Shown here one piece after another: positions 16,218-24,245 of a DNA stretch of 30,900 nucleotides. The translations under genes and the position numbers were made by a program. The stretch comes from an uncultured Faecalibacterium sp. (GTDB lineage: Bacteria; Bacillota; Clostridia; Oscillospirales; Ruminococcaceae), in assembly GCA_934553285.1 (NCBI GenBank), contig CAKTFD010000011.1:1-30900 (forward strand), in the 5' to 3' direction. Below the pieces are notes generated by a model. That model had not been told where the DNA came from. It was given only the letters and a program-made list of their open reading frames with translations, and ran no database searches. Every line of letters starts with the position of its first letter. Within the stretch, counting starts at the first letter, position 1.

Positions 16218-16226
16218 ATTGTAACA
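16218..16226 (-). promoter_or_regulatory. extended -10 promoter of the malic enzyme operon
   Basis: On the minus strand TGTTACAAT gives TGn plus TACAAT. The -35 region has no good match. The start near 16211 would give a leader of about 85 nt that contains the 16157-16200 hairpin. Confidence 0.5.
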
Positions 16227-16351
16227 GAACCGCCCGGGCATTTCCACCGGTTTTGCGGCATTTTCCGCCGCAAGGCGGGTAAAAGTGATACCTGCACCGG
16301 GCAGGATTTGTGGAATTTCGGCAAAAATCTTTTCTTTTCGTATTTTTCCGC

Positions 16352-16357
16352 TATAAT
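16352..16357 (+). promoter_or_regulatory. -10 element upstream of the FKBP foldase gene
   Basis: A perfect TATAAT lies about 63 bp before the TTG start. The -35 at 17 bp is weak (CTTTTC). The upstream sequence is T-rich. Confidence 0.5.
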
Positions 16358-16419
16358 AGTAAGGTATCACTCTTGCATCTTCCGTGAAAACGGTCTGCTA
16401 TTTTTAGGAGGTATCTTTT

Positions 16420-17583
16420 TTGAAACGCAATACCAAGACCCTGTTGTGTGTGCTGTGCGCCGTGGCCGCCGTGCTGTGCGTAATCGCAGCCTGCTTTGTG
16501 CTGACCAAAAAACAGAGCAGTACCACCGCATCCTCTGCCGCATCCGGCGCAAGCGTATCCGCCTACGGCAAGGTATCGGATTTTGACTACGCCAACTTCG
16601 ATTACTCCAACGGCCTGGACGACAACGGCTACTGGTCCGGCATCCGCGCACTGGACTATGTTTCCCTGCCCGATACTGTGACCGCCCTGCCGCTTTCCAA
16701 GGCGGATGTGGAGCCGACCGAGGCCGAGATCCAGACCCAGATCGACACCCTGCTCAACCAGTACGCCACCACCAAGACCATCACCGACCGGGCAGCCCAG
16801 AGCGGCGATACCGTGAATATCGATTATTCCGGCGCAGTGGACGGGGTGGCCTTTACCGGCGGTACCGCCACCGGCTACAACCTGACGCTGGGCAGCCATA
16901 CCTTTATTGACGGCTTTGAGGATCAGATCATCGGCCACAATGTGGGCGACACCTTTGATGTGACCGTCACCTTCCCGGAGGGCTACGGCGACTCCACCGA
17001 TGCCGAGGGCAATACCCTCCCTCTCAGCGGCAGGGAGGCCGTGTTCAGCGTGACCGTGAACGCCATCACCCAGAGCGTGGTGCCCACCCTGACCGACGAG
17101 TGGGTGGCCAGCAACTTTGCCGCCAGCGATGACCTGCACACCGCAGATGCCCTGCGCCAGTATTTTGACCGCGCTTTGTACGCCAGCAATCTGGACAACG
17201 CCGTGATGGACTACCTGCTCAACAACTCCACCTTTAAGGAAGTCCCCACCCAGATCACCAACTATTACATCTGCATGTTCCTGAACTACCACAGCCAGCT
17301 TGCATCGCAGTACGGGATGGATCTGCAGGCCTACGCACAGGCCAAGGGCTACGCCGATGCAGACGCCATGCTGGCAGATTCCGATGCTTATTTTGCGCAT
17401 CTGGCCAAGCAGGACCTGCTGTTCCAGGCCATTGCCGAAACGCTGGACATCGCCCCCACCCAGGAGCAGATCGACAGCGCCAACGCCTCCTATGCTGACA
17501 CCTACGGCCCCCAGCGCAGTATGCTGAACGCTTTGCAGCTGGCCGTGCTGGACAAGGTGGAGGAGAGCGTGGTGCTCTCCTGA
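16420..17583 (+). CDS. exported trigger-factor-like FKBP peptidyl-prolyl isomerase
   Basis: The protein has 387 residues. A positively charged start and a hydrophobic segment (about 8-28) indicate membrane export. IAAC at 22-25 is a possible lipobox, but hydrophobicity continues after the Cys, so a membrane anchor is equally possible. A Ser/Ala linker (33-48) and a Trp/Tyr-rich segment follow. The FKBP domain is about 129-217 (SGDTVNIDYSG, FIDGFEDQIIG, VGDTFDVTVTFPEGYG, ending FSVTVNAI). The all-helical remainder resembles the trigger factor C-terminal domain. It lacks the ribosome-binding N-terminal domain of true trigger factor, so it is likely an extracytoplasmic foldase. The start is TTG at 16420, with AGGAGGT 8 nt upstream. 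Confidence 0.88.
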   Translation: MKRNTKTLLCVLCAVAAVLCVIAACFVLTKKQSSTTASSAASGASVSAYGKVSDFDYANFDYSNGLDDNGYWSGIRALDYVSLPDTVTALPLSKADVEPTEAEIQTQIDTLLNQYATTKTITDRAAQSGDTVNIDYSGAVDGVAFTGGTATGYNLTLGSHTFIDGFEDQIIGHNVGDTFDVTVTFPEGYGDSTDAEGNTLPLSGREAVFSVTVNAITQSVVPTLTDEWVASNFAASDDLHTADALRQYFDRALYASNLDNAVMDYLLNNSTFKEVPTQITNYYICMFLNYHSQLASQYGMDLQAYAQAKGYADADAMLADSDAYFAHLAKQDLLFQAIAETLDIAPTQEQIDSANASYADTYGPQRSMLNALQLAVLDKVEESVVLS

Positions 17584-17610
17584 CAGCATTTGCCATAAAG
17601 CCCAGGATCC

Positions 17611-17646
17611 AAAATGGCCAGCGCCGTACAAGCGCTGGCCATTTTT
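17611..17646 (+). terminator. bidirectional terminator after the FKBP foldase gene
   Basis: A perfect 14-bp stem (AAAATGGCCAGCGC with GCGCTGGCCATTTT) has a 7-nt loop and T runs on both strands. It also lies just beyond the convergent Pr6Pr-like gene. Confidence 0.92.
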
Positions 17647-17651
17647 GCACC

Positions 17652-18293
17652 TTATGCGTCCTTTTTTCCGCCGGACAGTTTCCACAATAGCGCTGCATAC
17701 ACCGCGTTCAGCAGCAGGATGCCCACCAGCCACACCAGCGTGGCAGGCAGGCCATTGGCCCGCACCTGCAAAAACGGGTAGGGGCCGTCCACCACGCCCT
17801 GCAGGTTCAGCGCCAGCAGGGTGCTGCCGTACAGCACCGTGGGCACCAGCGCCCACAGGATGGCCCGGCGCGGCAGGCGCGGCACGCGCTCAAACAGCAC
17901 CAGCGAGAGCACTGCTGCCAGCGGGTTGAGCAGGTGGTGATACAGCATGGAGCTGGTGCACAGGCCCACGTACAGGCCGTTTTCGCCGTACATGGGGGCC
18001 AGCACGAACACCACCGTCAAAAAGGTGAGCAGCAGGCAGCTGGCCGCCACGAACTTGAGCTGTTTGAGCCACCGGGGCAGCGCTTTTCCGGTAAACAGGC
18101 ACACCAGCTGCCCTGCCGCCGTCAGCGCACACACGCAGGCCGCAAAGATATTGCAGTCCTCGGTATAAAAGGCAAAAATGCCCGCCTGCGCCCAGGCCCA
18201 GCTCATGGGCAGAGCGATGGGCTCCACGCACACAACAAACAGATTGCAGGCAATGGAGAGCAGCCGGCAGGCAACTGTACGGAATTTTGACAT
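17652..18293 (-). CDS. Pr6Pr-like integral membrane protein
   Basis: A 213-residue hydrophobic protein with about six membrane segments and no soluble domain. The spacing of YHHLLNP in the middle and PYPFL near the C-terminus resembles the Pr6Pr family of uncharacterised membrane proteins; I make this call from general pattern only. Function is unknown. The start is the ATG at 18293, with AGGGAG about 6 nt upstream. It follows pgsA on the same strand, but a strong terminator hairpin sits between pgsA and its ribosome-binding site with no room for a separate promoter downstream of that hairpin. Expression may therefore depend on read-through. Confidence 0.7.
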   Translation of the reverse strand: MSKFRTVACRLLSIACNLFVVCVEPIALPMSWAWAQAGIFAFYTEDCNIFAACVCALTAAGQLVCLFTGKALPRWLKQLKFVAASCLLLTFLTVVFVLAPMYGENGLYVGLCTSSMLYHHLLNPLAAVLSLVLFERVPRLPRRAILWALVPTVLYGSTLLALNLQGVVDGPYPFLQVRANGLPATLVWLVGILLLNAVYAALLWKLSGGKKDA

Positions 18294-18310
18294 AAAGTTC
18301 TCCCTGCTGT

Positions 18311-18357
18311 AAAAAGCCCCTCTCCGTAAATGCCTGCGGGCGCTGACGGAGAGGGGC
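18311..18357 (-). terminator. strong intrinsic terminator between pgsA and the Pr6Pr-like gene
   Basis: On the minus strand, GCCCCTCTCCGT and ACGGAGAGGGGC form a perfect 12-bp stem with an 18-nt loop, followed by TTTTT (18311-18315). It starts 5 bp after the pgsA stop, and the next gene's ribosome-binding site begins about 5 bp beyond the T run. Confidence 0.9.
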
Positions 18358-18362
18358 CTGTT

Positions 18363-18962
18363 TTACTTTGCGGTGTTGATAAAGCTGCGGTTGTCCCACA
18401 GGTACTTGATGCCGGAGATGGCAGTAACGGCAGCTACCATCCAGCACAGGGCAATGGAGATCAGCACCACAACCGAGATGCTCTCCGCCGTGCCGCGGTA
18501 GCACAGCGCCGTGCCGAAGAAGTAGAAGATGATGCTCAGCATCTGCAGCACGGTCTTTACCTTGCCCCACATGTTGGCGGCGATGACCTTGCCGTCCTTG
18601 GCACCGGCGGCCACCATGCGCAGGCCGGACACTGCAAACTCGCGGGCCAGGATGATGCACAGCACCACAGGGCTGCACACGCCGTCCCGCATCATGTAGA
18701 TAAAGGCCACGGTGGTCAGCAGCTTGTCGGCCAGCGGGTCGGCAAACTTGCCAAAATCGGTGACCATGTGCCACTTGCGCGCCAGATGGCCGTCCAGATA
18801 ATCGGTGAAGCTGGCAACGGCAAACACGATGCCTGCCAGCAGGTAGAACACTGCATTAAAGGTGCCGTCCACGATGTTATCCAGGCTGGTGAGGGATGCA
18901 AAGATCATGAACACCGGCACCAGGATGATGCGGGTCAGGGTGAGTTTATTGGGCAGATTCAT
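18363..18962 (-). CDS. pgsA: CDP-diacylglycerol--glycerol-3-phosphate 3-phosphatidyltransferase
   Basis: A 199-residue membrane enzyme that makes phosphatidylglycerol phosphate from CDP-diacylglycerol and glycerol 3-phosphate. The complete CDP-alcohol phosphotransferase motif is visible: D54, D57-G58, A61-R62, G71, D75 and D79 in the exact family spacing. The N-terminal segment (PNKLTLTRI) is also typical of PgsA. Several membrane segments follow. The start is the ATG at 18962, with GGAGGA 8 nt upstream. It lies 20 bp after rimO and is the last gene before a strong terminator. Confidence 0.95.
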   Translation of the reverse strand: MNLPNKLTLTRIILVPVFMIFASLTSLDNIVDGTFNAVFYLLAGIVFAVASFTDYLDGHLARKWHMVTDFGKFADPLADKLLTTVAFIYMMRDGVCSPVVLCIILAREFAVSGLRMVAAGAKDGKVIAANMWGKVKTVLQMLSIIFYFFGTALCYRGTAESISVVVLISIALCWMVAAVTAISGIKYLWDNRSFINTAK

Positions 18963-18982
18963 ACAAATTATCCTCCAATCCG

Positions 18983-20308
18983 TTATTTTACGACTGTGCC
19001 ATACAGATCGTAAAGGTCGCTGTCCTCTACCAGCACATCATAGAACTGGCCGGGGTACAGCGGTTCCTCGCTGGAAACGCAGACATTGCCATCCACTTCC
19101 GGGGCATCGCCGGTGGTGCGGCACAGGTACAGGCCGCTTTCCTCATCGATGCCGTCGCACAGCACATGCACGGTCTGGCCCACCTTTTCCGCCTGCTTCT
19201 GGGCCATGATGCCGGTCTGGATCTGCATCACCAGCTCGGCGCGCTTCTCCTTGACCTCCTGCTCGATCTGGCCCTCCATCCGTGCCGCCACGGTATTCTC
19301 TTCTGCGGAGTAGGCAAAGCAGCCCAGACGGTCGAACTGCACCTCCTTGACGAAGTTGCACAGATCCTCGAACTGCTCCTCGGTCTCGCCGGGGAAGCCT
19401 GCGATGAGGGTGGTGCGCAGGGTGATGCCGGGGATCTCGCGGCGCAGCTTGCCGATGACCTCCAGCAGCTCGGCGCGGCTGGAGCGGCGGTTCATGTTTT
19501 TGAGGATGGTATCGTTGCAGTGCTGGATGGGCAGGTCCAGATAGGGCACCACCTTTTCGTTGCGCTGCATGGCGGCGATAAAGGCATCGGTGATGCGCTC
19601 CGGGTAGGCGTACATGATGCGGATCCATTCCAGCCCCGGCACCGCGTTGAGCTTATCCAGCAGTTCACAGATGCTGCCGGGCTTGCCCCAGTCCTCGCCG
19701 TAGGCGGTGGGGTCCTGCGCCACAACGATCAGTTCCTTTACGCCCTCGCCTGCCAGCCAGCGGGCTTCGGCCACGCAGTCGGCCATATCGCGGCTGTGCA
19801 GCGGCCCCCGGATGCCCGGGATGGCGCAGTAGTGGCAGCGGTTGTTGCAGCCTTCGGCGATCTTTAAGTACGCATAGTGGGCAGGCGTGCCGATAACGCG
19901 CTTGCCCCCCAGCGGAAATTCTTTTTTGGCACCATAGCTTTCCAGATGATCCTCGCCGTGGACCAGACGCTCCAGAATGGTATCGATGGCCTTGTTGGAG
20001 GCGCAGCCCACCACAGCGTCCACCTCGGGGATCTCCTCCCGGATCTGGCTGCGGTAGCGCTCCGCCAGGCAGCCGGTCACGACCACTTTCAGGTTCGGAT
20101 TCTGTGCCTTGCAGGCGCAGGCTTCCAGAATGTTCTCGATGGCTTCGGTCTTGGCGCTCTCAATAAAGCCGCAGGTGTTTACCAGGATGACATCTGCTTC
20201 GGTCATATCGGCTACGGTCTCATGCCCGGCAGACAGCAGGGTGTGTACCATCACATCCAGATCCACCTGATTTTTCGGACAGCCAAGGGAAATACACGCA
20301 ATTTTCAT
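18983..20308 (-). CDS. rimO: ribosomal protein S12 methylthiotransferase RimO
   Basis: A 441-residue radical-SAM enzyme that methylthiolates an aspartate of ribosomal protein S12. The N-terminal MTTase domain has cluster cysteines C10 (SLGCPKNQVD), C46 (NTCGFIESA) and C80 (VTGC). The radical-SAM CxxxCxxC is C154, C158 and C161 (CNNRCHYCAIP followed by GIRG). SLGCPKN and IRGPLHSR favour RimO over the tRNA enzyme MiaB. A C-terminal TRAM domain follows (from about 375). It needs two Fe-S clusters. The start is the ATG at 20308; the ribosome-binding site is weak (GAGAG upstream). recX lies 57 bp upstream and pgsA 20 bp downstream. Confidence 0.96.
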   Translation of the reverse strand: MKIACISLGCPKNQVDLDVMVHTLLSAGHETVADMTEADVILVNTCGFIESAKTEAIENILEACACKAQNPNLKVVVTGCLAERYRSQIREEIPEVDAVVGCASNKAIDTILERLVHGEDHLESYGAKKEFPLGGKRVIGTPAHYAYLKIAEGCNNRCHYCAIPGIRGPLHSRDMADCVAEARWLAGEGVKELIVVAQDPTAYGEDWGKPGSICELLDKLNAVPGLEWIRIMYAYPERITDAFIAAMQRNEKVVPYLDLPIQHCNDTILKNMNRRSSRAELLEVIGKLRREIPGITLRTTLIAGFPGETEEQFEDLCNFVKEVQFDRLGCFAYSAEENTVAARMEGQIEQEVKEKRAELVMQIQTGIMAQKQAEKVGQTVHVLCDGIDEESGLYLCRTTGDAPEVDGNVCVSSEEPLYPGQFYDVLVEDSDLYDLYGTVVK

Positions 20309-20365
20309 AAGGGATAATACTCTCTTTCTCTTTTGAGGGATGCTTTTTGATCTTCTAAGGTCTTT

Positions 20366-20872
20366 TTACTCTTTCTCCACCCTGCGGATAGCCTCCCTGA
20401 TAACGGGGTAGGCAAAACCGCGGCGCTGCAGGGCAGCCACCACGAGGTCGCGGCGGCCGATATCCAGCTTTTTGCGGTAGCGGCTCTCCACCAGTGCGGC
20501 GGCGGCTTCCAGCTCCGGGTCCTCGCCGCCATCCTCTGTGGCATATACCGCTTCCAGCGCACTGGCCACCTCGGCCGCTGCCAGCCCCTTCTGCCGCAGA
20601 TTCTGGGCGGCAGCGCGGCGGCTCTTGCGGGCCGCCAGCAGGCTGTGGGCGCGTGCCTCGGCGTAGCGGGCATCGTTTACATAGTTCAGCTGCACCATCT
20701 CGGCCACAGCGGCAGCGGCGGCCTGCTGGGTGTAGCGGCGGCAGAGCCGTTCATACAGCATACTGGCCGAAACTTCCTGCCCGGCCAGGGTCTCCAGCGC
20801 ACTGGCCCGGGCCTTGGCCGGGTCGGCACACTTTTCCTCTTCCGGGCGGGGACGGCGGCGGTAAAAAGCCAT
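20366..20872 (-). CDS. recX: RecA regulatory protein RecX
   Basis: A 168-residue small helical protein that binds RecA filaments and modulates recombination and RecA coprotease activity. The typical repeated three-helix pattern is visible, with LNYVNDARYAEA, RKSRRAAAQNLRQKG and RDLVVAALQRRGFAYPVIREAI. The position next to recA strongly supports the call. Its ATG follows the recA stop directly (TAAATG), so translation is probably coupled and RecX is made in proportion to RecA. The start is unambiguous. Confidence 0.93.
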   Translation of the reverse strand: MAFYRRRPRPEEEKCADPAKARASALETLAGQEVSASMLYERLCRRYTQQAAAAAVAEMVQLNYVNDARYAEARAHSLLAARKSRRAAAQNLRQKGLAAAEVASALEAVYATEDGGEDPELEAAAALVESRYRKKLDIGRRDLVVAALQRRGFAYPVIREAIRRVEKE

Positions 20873-22051
20873 TTAGTCCTCCACCATGATATCCAGCTCG
20901 CTCTCGCTGCTGCGGGTGGGGGCCTTGACCACCGGCTCCTTTGCGGCGGCTGCAGCCGGCTCGGCAGCCTTTTCGGCAGCGGCGGCACGCCCTGCCGGGC
21001 GGCGGGTGGCGTACAGCTTATCCGCATTGGCGCGGATCTGCCCCTCGATGTCGTTGGCGATCTCGGGGTTATCTTTCAGGAACTGCTTGGCGTTGTCGCG
21101 GCCCTGGCCCAGACGAATATCGCCGTAGTTGAACCATGCGCCGCTCTTCTGCACGATGCCCAGCTTAACGCCCACATCGATAAGCTCGCTCATCTTGGAG
21201 ATGCCCTCGCCGAACATGATATCGAACTCGGCCTCACGGAACGGCGGCGAAACCTTGTTCTTAACGATCTTGGCGCGGGTGTGGTTGCCGATGAACTGGC
21301 CGGAGGAATCTTTCAGGCCCTCCACGCGGCGGATATCGATACGCACCGAGGCGTAGTATTTCAGGGCGCGGCCGCCGGTCGTCACCTCCGGGTTGCCGTA
21401 CATGACACCCACCTTTTCACGCAGCTGGTTGATGAACACACAGACCGTGTTGGTCTTGCCGATAACGCTGGTCAGCTTGCGCATGGCCTGGCTCATCAGA
21501 CGGGCCTGCAGGCCCACATGGCTGTCGCCCATCTCGCCCTCGATCTCGGCGCGGGGCACCATGGCTGCTACCGAGTCCACCACGATGGCATCGATGGCAC
21601 CGGAGCGCACCAGTGCCTCGCAGATCTCCATGGCCTGCTCGCCGGTATCCGGCTGGCTGACCAGCAGGTTGTTGATATCCACGCCCAGTGCCTCGGCGTA
21701 GTTGGGGTCCAGCGCGTGCTCTACGTCGATAAAGGCCACCTCGCCGCCCTTCTTCTGGGCCTCGGCCAGGATGTGCAGCGCCAGGGTGGTCTTACCGCTG
21801 GATTCCGGGCCGTACACCTCGATGATGCGGCCGCGGGGCACACCGCCCACACCCAGCGCCAGGTCCAGCCCCAGGCTGCCGGTGGAGATCGCATCCACCT
21901 GCATGGAAGCGTTATCGCCCAGCTTCATAACGGCACCCTTGCCGAACTGCTTTTCGATCTGCGCCAGCGCCGTGGCCAGCGCATCCTTTTTTGCTTCCGG
22001 CTCGGTCTTCTGGGTAGCCGGTGCAACGTTGTTGTTCTGATTTTTTGCCAT
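20873..22051 (-). CDS. recA: recombinase RecA
   Basis: A 392-residue recombinase that forms filaments on single-stranded DNA, drives strand exchange and triggers LexA cleavage where an SOS system exists. Walker A is GPESSGKT (81-88). VDSVAAMVPRAEIEG, INQLREKVGVMYGNPE with TTGG (L2 region), and ALKYYASVRIDIRR are present. The C-terminal tail is Ala/Glu-rich (from about residue 352), ends in an acidic segment and is longer than that of E. coli RecA. The start is the ATG at 22051, with AAAGGAG about 9 nt upstream. It leads a recA-recX-rimO-pgsA unit. Confidence 0.98.
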   Translation of the reverse strand: MAKNQNNNVAPATQKTEPEAKKDALATALAQIEKQFGKGAVMKLGDNASMQVDAISTGSLGLDLALGVGGVPRGRIIEVYGPESSGKTTLALHILAEAQKKGGEVAFIDVEHALDPNYAEALGVDINNLLVSQPDTGEQAMEICEALVRSGAIDAIVVDSVAAMVPRAEIEGEMGDSHVGLQARLMSQAMRKLTSVIGKTNTVCVFINQLREKVGVMYGNPEVTTGGRALKYYASVRIDIRRVEGLKDSSGQFIGNHTRAKIVKNKVSPPFREAEFDIMFGEGISKMSELIDVGVKLGIVQKSGAWFNYGDIRLGQGRDNAKQFLKDNPEIANDIEGQIRANADKLYATRRPAGRAAAAEKAAEPAAAAAKEPVVKAPTRSSESELDIMVED

Positions 22052-22077
22052 AGCGTGCTGCTCCTTTTATACTTTTT

Positions 22078-22142
22078 GCCCGCCATGGGCGGGCTGTCTC
22101 CTGCTTTCCTTCTTAGTATATCACAAAATCCAGATATTACAA
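22078..22142 (-). promoter_or_regulatory. recA promoter and leader hairpin
   Basis: On the minus strand, TTGTAA (22137-22142), 16 bp, TATACT (22115-22120), with TGA before it forming an extended -10. A 7-bp perfect hairpin GCCCGCC/GGCGGGC (22078-22094) sits in the leader, about 13 nt before the ribosome-binding site. I see no GAAC-N4-GTTC SOS box between the promoter and the start codon. Confidence 0.65.
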
Positions 22143-22167
22143 CAAGAAGTTGTTTATATTTTCCAAT

Positions 22168-23139
22168 TTATTTTGGGCGGCGGGCAATGATGCAGCGGTC
22201 GTTGCCGCCAAGATCCCGGATGCAGCGGATATCCGCCCAGCCGTTTGCTGCCAGCAGGGCGCACACGGCCTCCCGCTGCTGCCAGCCGATCTCCAGCACC
22301 AGTGCCCCGCCCGGGCGCAGAACGCGCTGATACTGCTGCGCCAGCGCACGGTAGAACACAAGGCCGTCCTCCCCGGCTTCCAGTGCCATGGCAGGCTCCT
22401 GCGCCACCTCGGGCTGCAGCGTGCGCATCTCGGCGGCGGTCAGGTAAGGAGGGTTGGAAACGACCAGATCCAGCTGGCCTTCCGGCAGCTGTTCCCAATA
22501 GGTAAACAGGTCTGCCTGCACCGGCTGCACCGCATAGGCCGGCTTTTGGGCGGCACGCAGGGCCTGCAGCGCCGGCCCCCAGTCCAGAGCCGGGCTTTGG
22601 GCCTGTTCAAAGGCGGTCGGCTCCAACACATTCTCGGTCTGCCTGCCCTGCCCGGCCAGGGCGCAGCGGGCGTTCTTTTCCAGATACGCAAAGGCCGCCG
22701 GGCTTTTTTCCACGCAGGTCACCTGCGCTGTGGGGCACAAGCGCTTGACCCCCAGCCCCAGGCTGCCGGTACCGGCGCACAGGTCCAGCACACGGGGCGC
22801 TGCAAGGCCGGTCAGGGTCTCGGCGGCGGCCTGCGCCACCACCTCGGTATCCGCCCGGGGGCAGAGCACCCCGGGGCCTACCGCCAGCTCAAAGTCCAGA
22901 AAACTCCAGCTGCCGCAGAGATACTGCAGCGGCTCCCGGGCTGCGCGGCGGGCGCAGAGGGCTTCCAGCCTTTCTGCCTGCGCCGGGGTCAGCGGGCGAT
23001 CCGACAGGCGCATATCCCGCCCCGTTGCCAGCCGGAACAGCTCCCGGGCGTCGTAATCCGCATCCGGGCAGCCTGCAGCGGTCAGCCGCTGCTCCACCTC
23101 CCGCACCGCTGCGCGGGGCAGCATGTTTTCGCTTACCAT
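22168..23139 (-). CDS. prmC: peptide chain release factor N5-glutamine methyltransferase PrmC
   Basis: A 323-residue SAM-dependent methyltransferase that modifies the GGQ glutamine of release factors. REPLQYLCGSWSF matches the PrmC N-terminal/core junction. The SAM-binding motif is VLDLCAGTGSLG (117-128), and the catalytic NPPY is N229-Y232. Between the SAM motif and NPPY there is extra sequence (about 161-203, Gln/Ala-rich) that makes the protein longer than the usual 280-290 residues. The ATG at 23139 overlaps the end of the upstream yqhQ by 7 bp, with GGAGGA 6 nt upstream. That indicates translational coupling. Confidence 0.94.
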   Translation of the reverse strand: MVSENMLPRAAVREVEQRLTAAGCPDADYDARELFRLATGRDMRLSDRPLTPAQAERLEALCARRAAREPLQYLCGSWSFLDFELAVGPGVLCPRADTEVVAQAAAETLTGLAAPRVLDLCAGTGSLGLGVKRLCPTAQVTCVEKSPAAFAYLEKNARCALAGQGRQTENVLEPTAFEQAQSPALDWGPALQALRAAQKPAYAVQPVQADLFTYWEQLPEGQLDLVVSNPPYLTAAEMRTLQPEVAQEPAMALEAGEDGLVFYRALAQQYQRVLRPGGALVLEIGWQQREAVCALLAANGWADIRCIRDLGGNDRCIIARRPK

Positions 23140-24080
23140 CTGCCGTCCTCCGGGTTTTCGGGCAGCACGGGGGTAACGGCGGCAATGGCTACCTCGATCA
23201 TGCTGTCGTCCGGTTCAAAAACGGTCAGGTGCTGCACCCAGATACCCGGCTGCCGGATAATGCGGGTGGCGATGTTGTCCGACCGGCCGCACCACTTGAG
23301 CAGCTCGTAGCTGATGCCCATGACCAGCGGCAGCAGCAGCAGTTTGCACACCACCCGCAGGCCGATGCTGCCCCAGGGCAGCACGCTGTACAAAAACACG
23401 CTCACGATGACCACCAGGATCAGGAAGCTGGTGCCGCACCGGGGATGGAAACGGGTGTATTTGCGCACATTCTCCACGGTCAGCGGGTCGCCCGCCTCAT
23501 AGCAGGCAATGGTCTTGTGCTCTGCACCGTGATACTCGAACACACGGTGGATCTCCTTCATTCTGGAGATCGCCACCATATAGGTCAGAAAGATGGCGAC
23601 TTTCAGCACCGCTTCCAGCACCACCTTGCCCCAGCGCCCCAGCGGCAGAAGACGGTTGACCCCGCCCACAAGGAAGGTAGGCAGCACGGTAAACAGCAGG
23701 ATGGCCAGCAGCCCGCCCAGCACTGCCGCTACGGTAAGCAGGGCATTCTCGGCTTTTTCGCCCAGATGCTCCCCCACCCACTTTTCAAAGGCGGTCTCCT
23801 CCTCGGCGGGGTCGTAGTCGTCCCCCATGCTCACCTGTGCCGAGTACATCATGTAGCGGTAGCCCACGATCAGGCTCTCGATCATGGCAATGGCGCCGCG
23901 CACCAGCGGGATCTTAGACCATACCCCGTGCGCCGGGGTGGGGTCCAGTTTTGTTTCGATGGTGCCATCCGGTTTGCGCACAGCGCAGCACATCTGCTTT
24001 GGGCCGCGCATCATGATGCCTTCCATCAGTGCCTGCCCGCCTACACAGGTCTTAAAGCGTTCCTTGTTGGGTCGATTCAT
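23133..24080 (-). CDS. yqhQ: DUF1385 membrane protein (YqhQ family)
   Basis: A 315-residue integral membrane protein of the DUF1385 family, widespread in Firmicutes and of unsettled function. The family motifs are clear: GGQALMEGIMMRGP near the N-terminus, EYHGAEHKTI in the middle and FHPRCGTSFL after it. About five hydrophobic segments are visible. The conserved His/Glu/Cys cluster at a membrane face suggests a catalytic or metal site, but this is inference. The start is the ATG at 24080, with AGGAG 7 nt upstream. It overlaps prmC by 7 bp; the same yqhQ-prmC order is familiar from other Firmicutes. Confidence 0.92.
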   Translation of the reverse strand: MNRPNKERFKTCVGGQALMEGIMMRGPKQMCCAVRKPDGTIETKLDPTPAHGVWSKIPLVRGAIAMIESLIVGYRYMMYSAQVSMGDDYDPAEEETAFEKWVGEHLGEKAENALLTVAAVLGGLLAILLFTVLPTFLVGGVNRLLPLGRWGKVVLEAVLKVAIFLTYMVAISRMKEIHRVFEYHGAEHKTIACYEAGDPLTVENVRKYTRFHPRCGTSFLILVVIVSVFLYSVLPWGSIGLRVVCKLLLLPLVMGISYELLKWCGRSDNIATRIIRQPGIWVQHLTVFEPDDSMIEVAIAAVTPVLPENPEDGRW

Positions 24081-24175
24081 TGGGTTCTCCTAACGGAACC
24101 GCCCCTTTTCCCTTTTGGGCCGTACTGTGCCGGCTGCGGAAGAAGCAACGGTTCTTTTTCTGTATCAAATATTAT

Positions 24176-24220
24176 CCGGGTCTGTACCCGGCATAAAGCT
24201 CAGTCTACCACATAAATGTG
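24176..24220 (-). other. two inverted repeats in the kinase-yqhQ intergenic region
   Basis: CCGGGT/ACCCGG (24176-24191, 4-nt loop) and CACAT/ATGTG (24209-24220) lie in the 165-bp gap between the sensor kinase stop and yqhQ. The first is followed on the minus strand by ATAATATTTG, too poor in T for a sure terminator. A yqhQ promoter probably lies here, but I cannot fix it. Confidence 0.35.
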
Positions 24221-24245
24221 ACAAAATCTGCAGTCCGGGGCATCG

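Noticed and set aside
22052..22167. Possible LexA box at recA
   Set aside because: No GAAC-N4-GTTC or close variant found on either strand.
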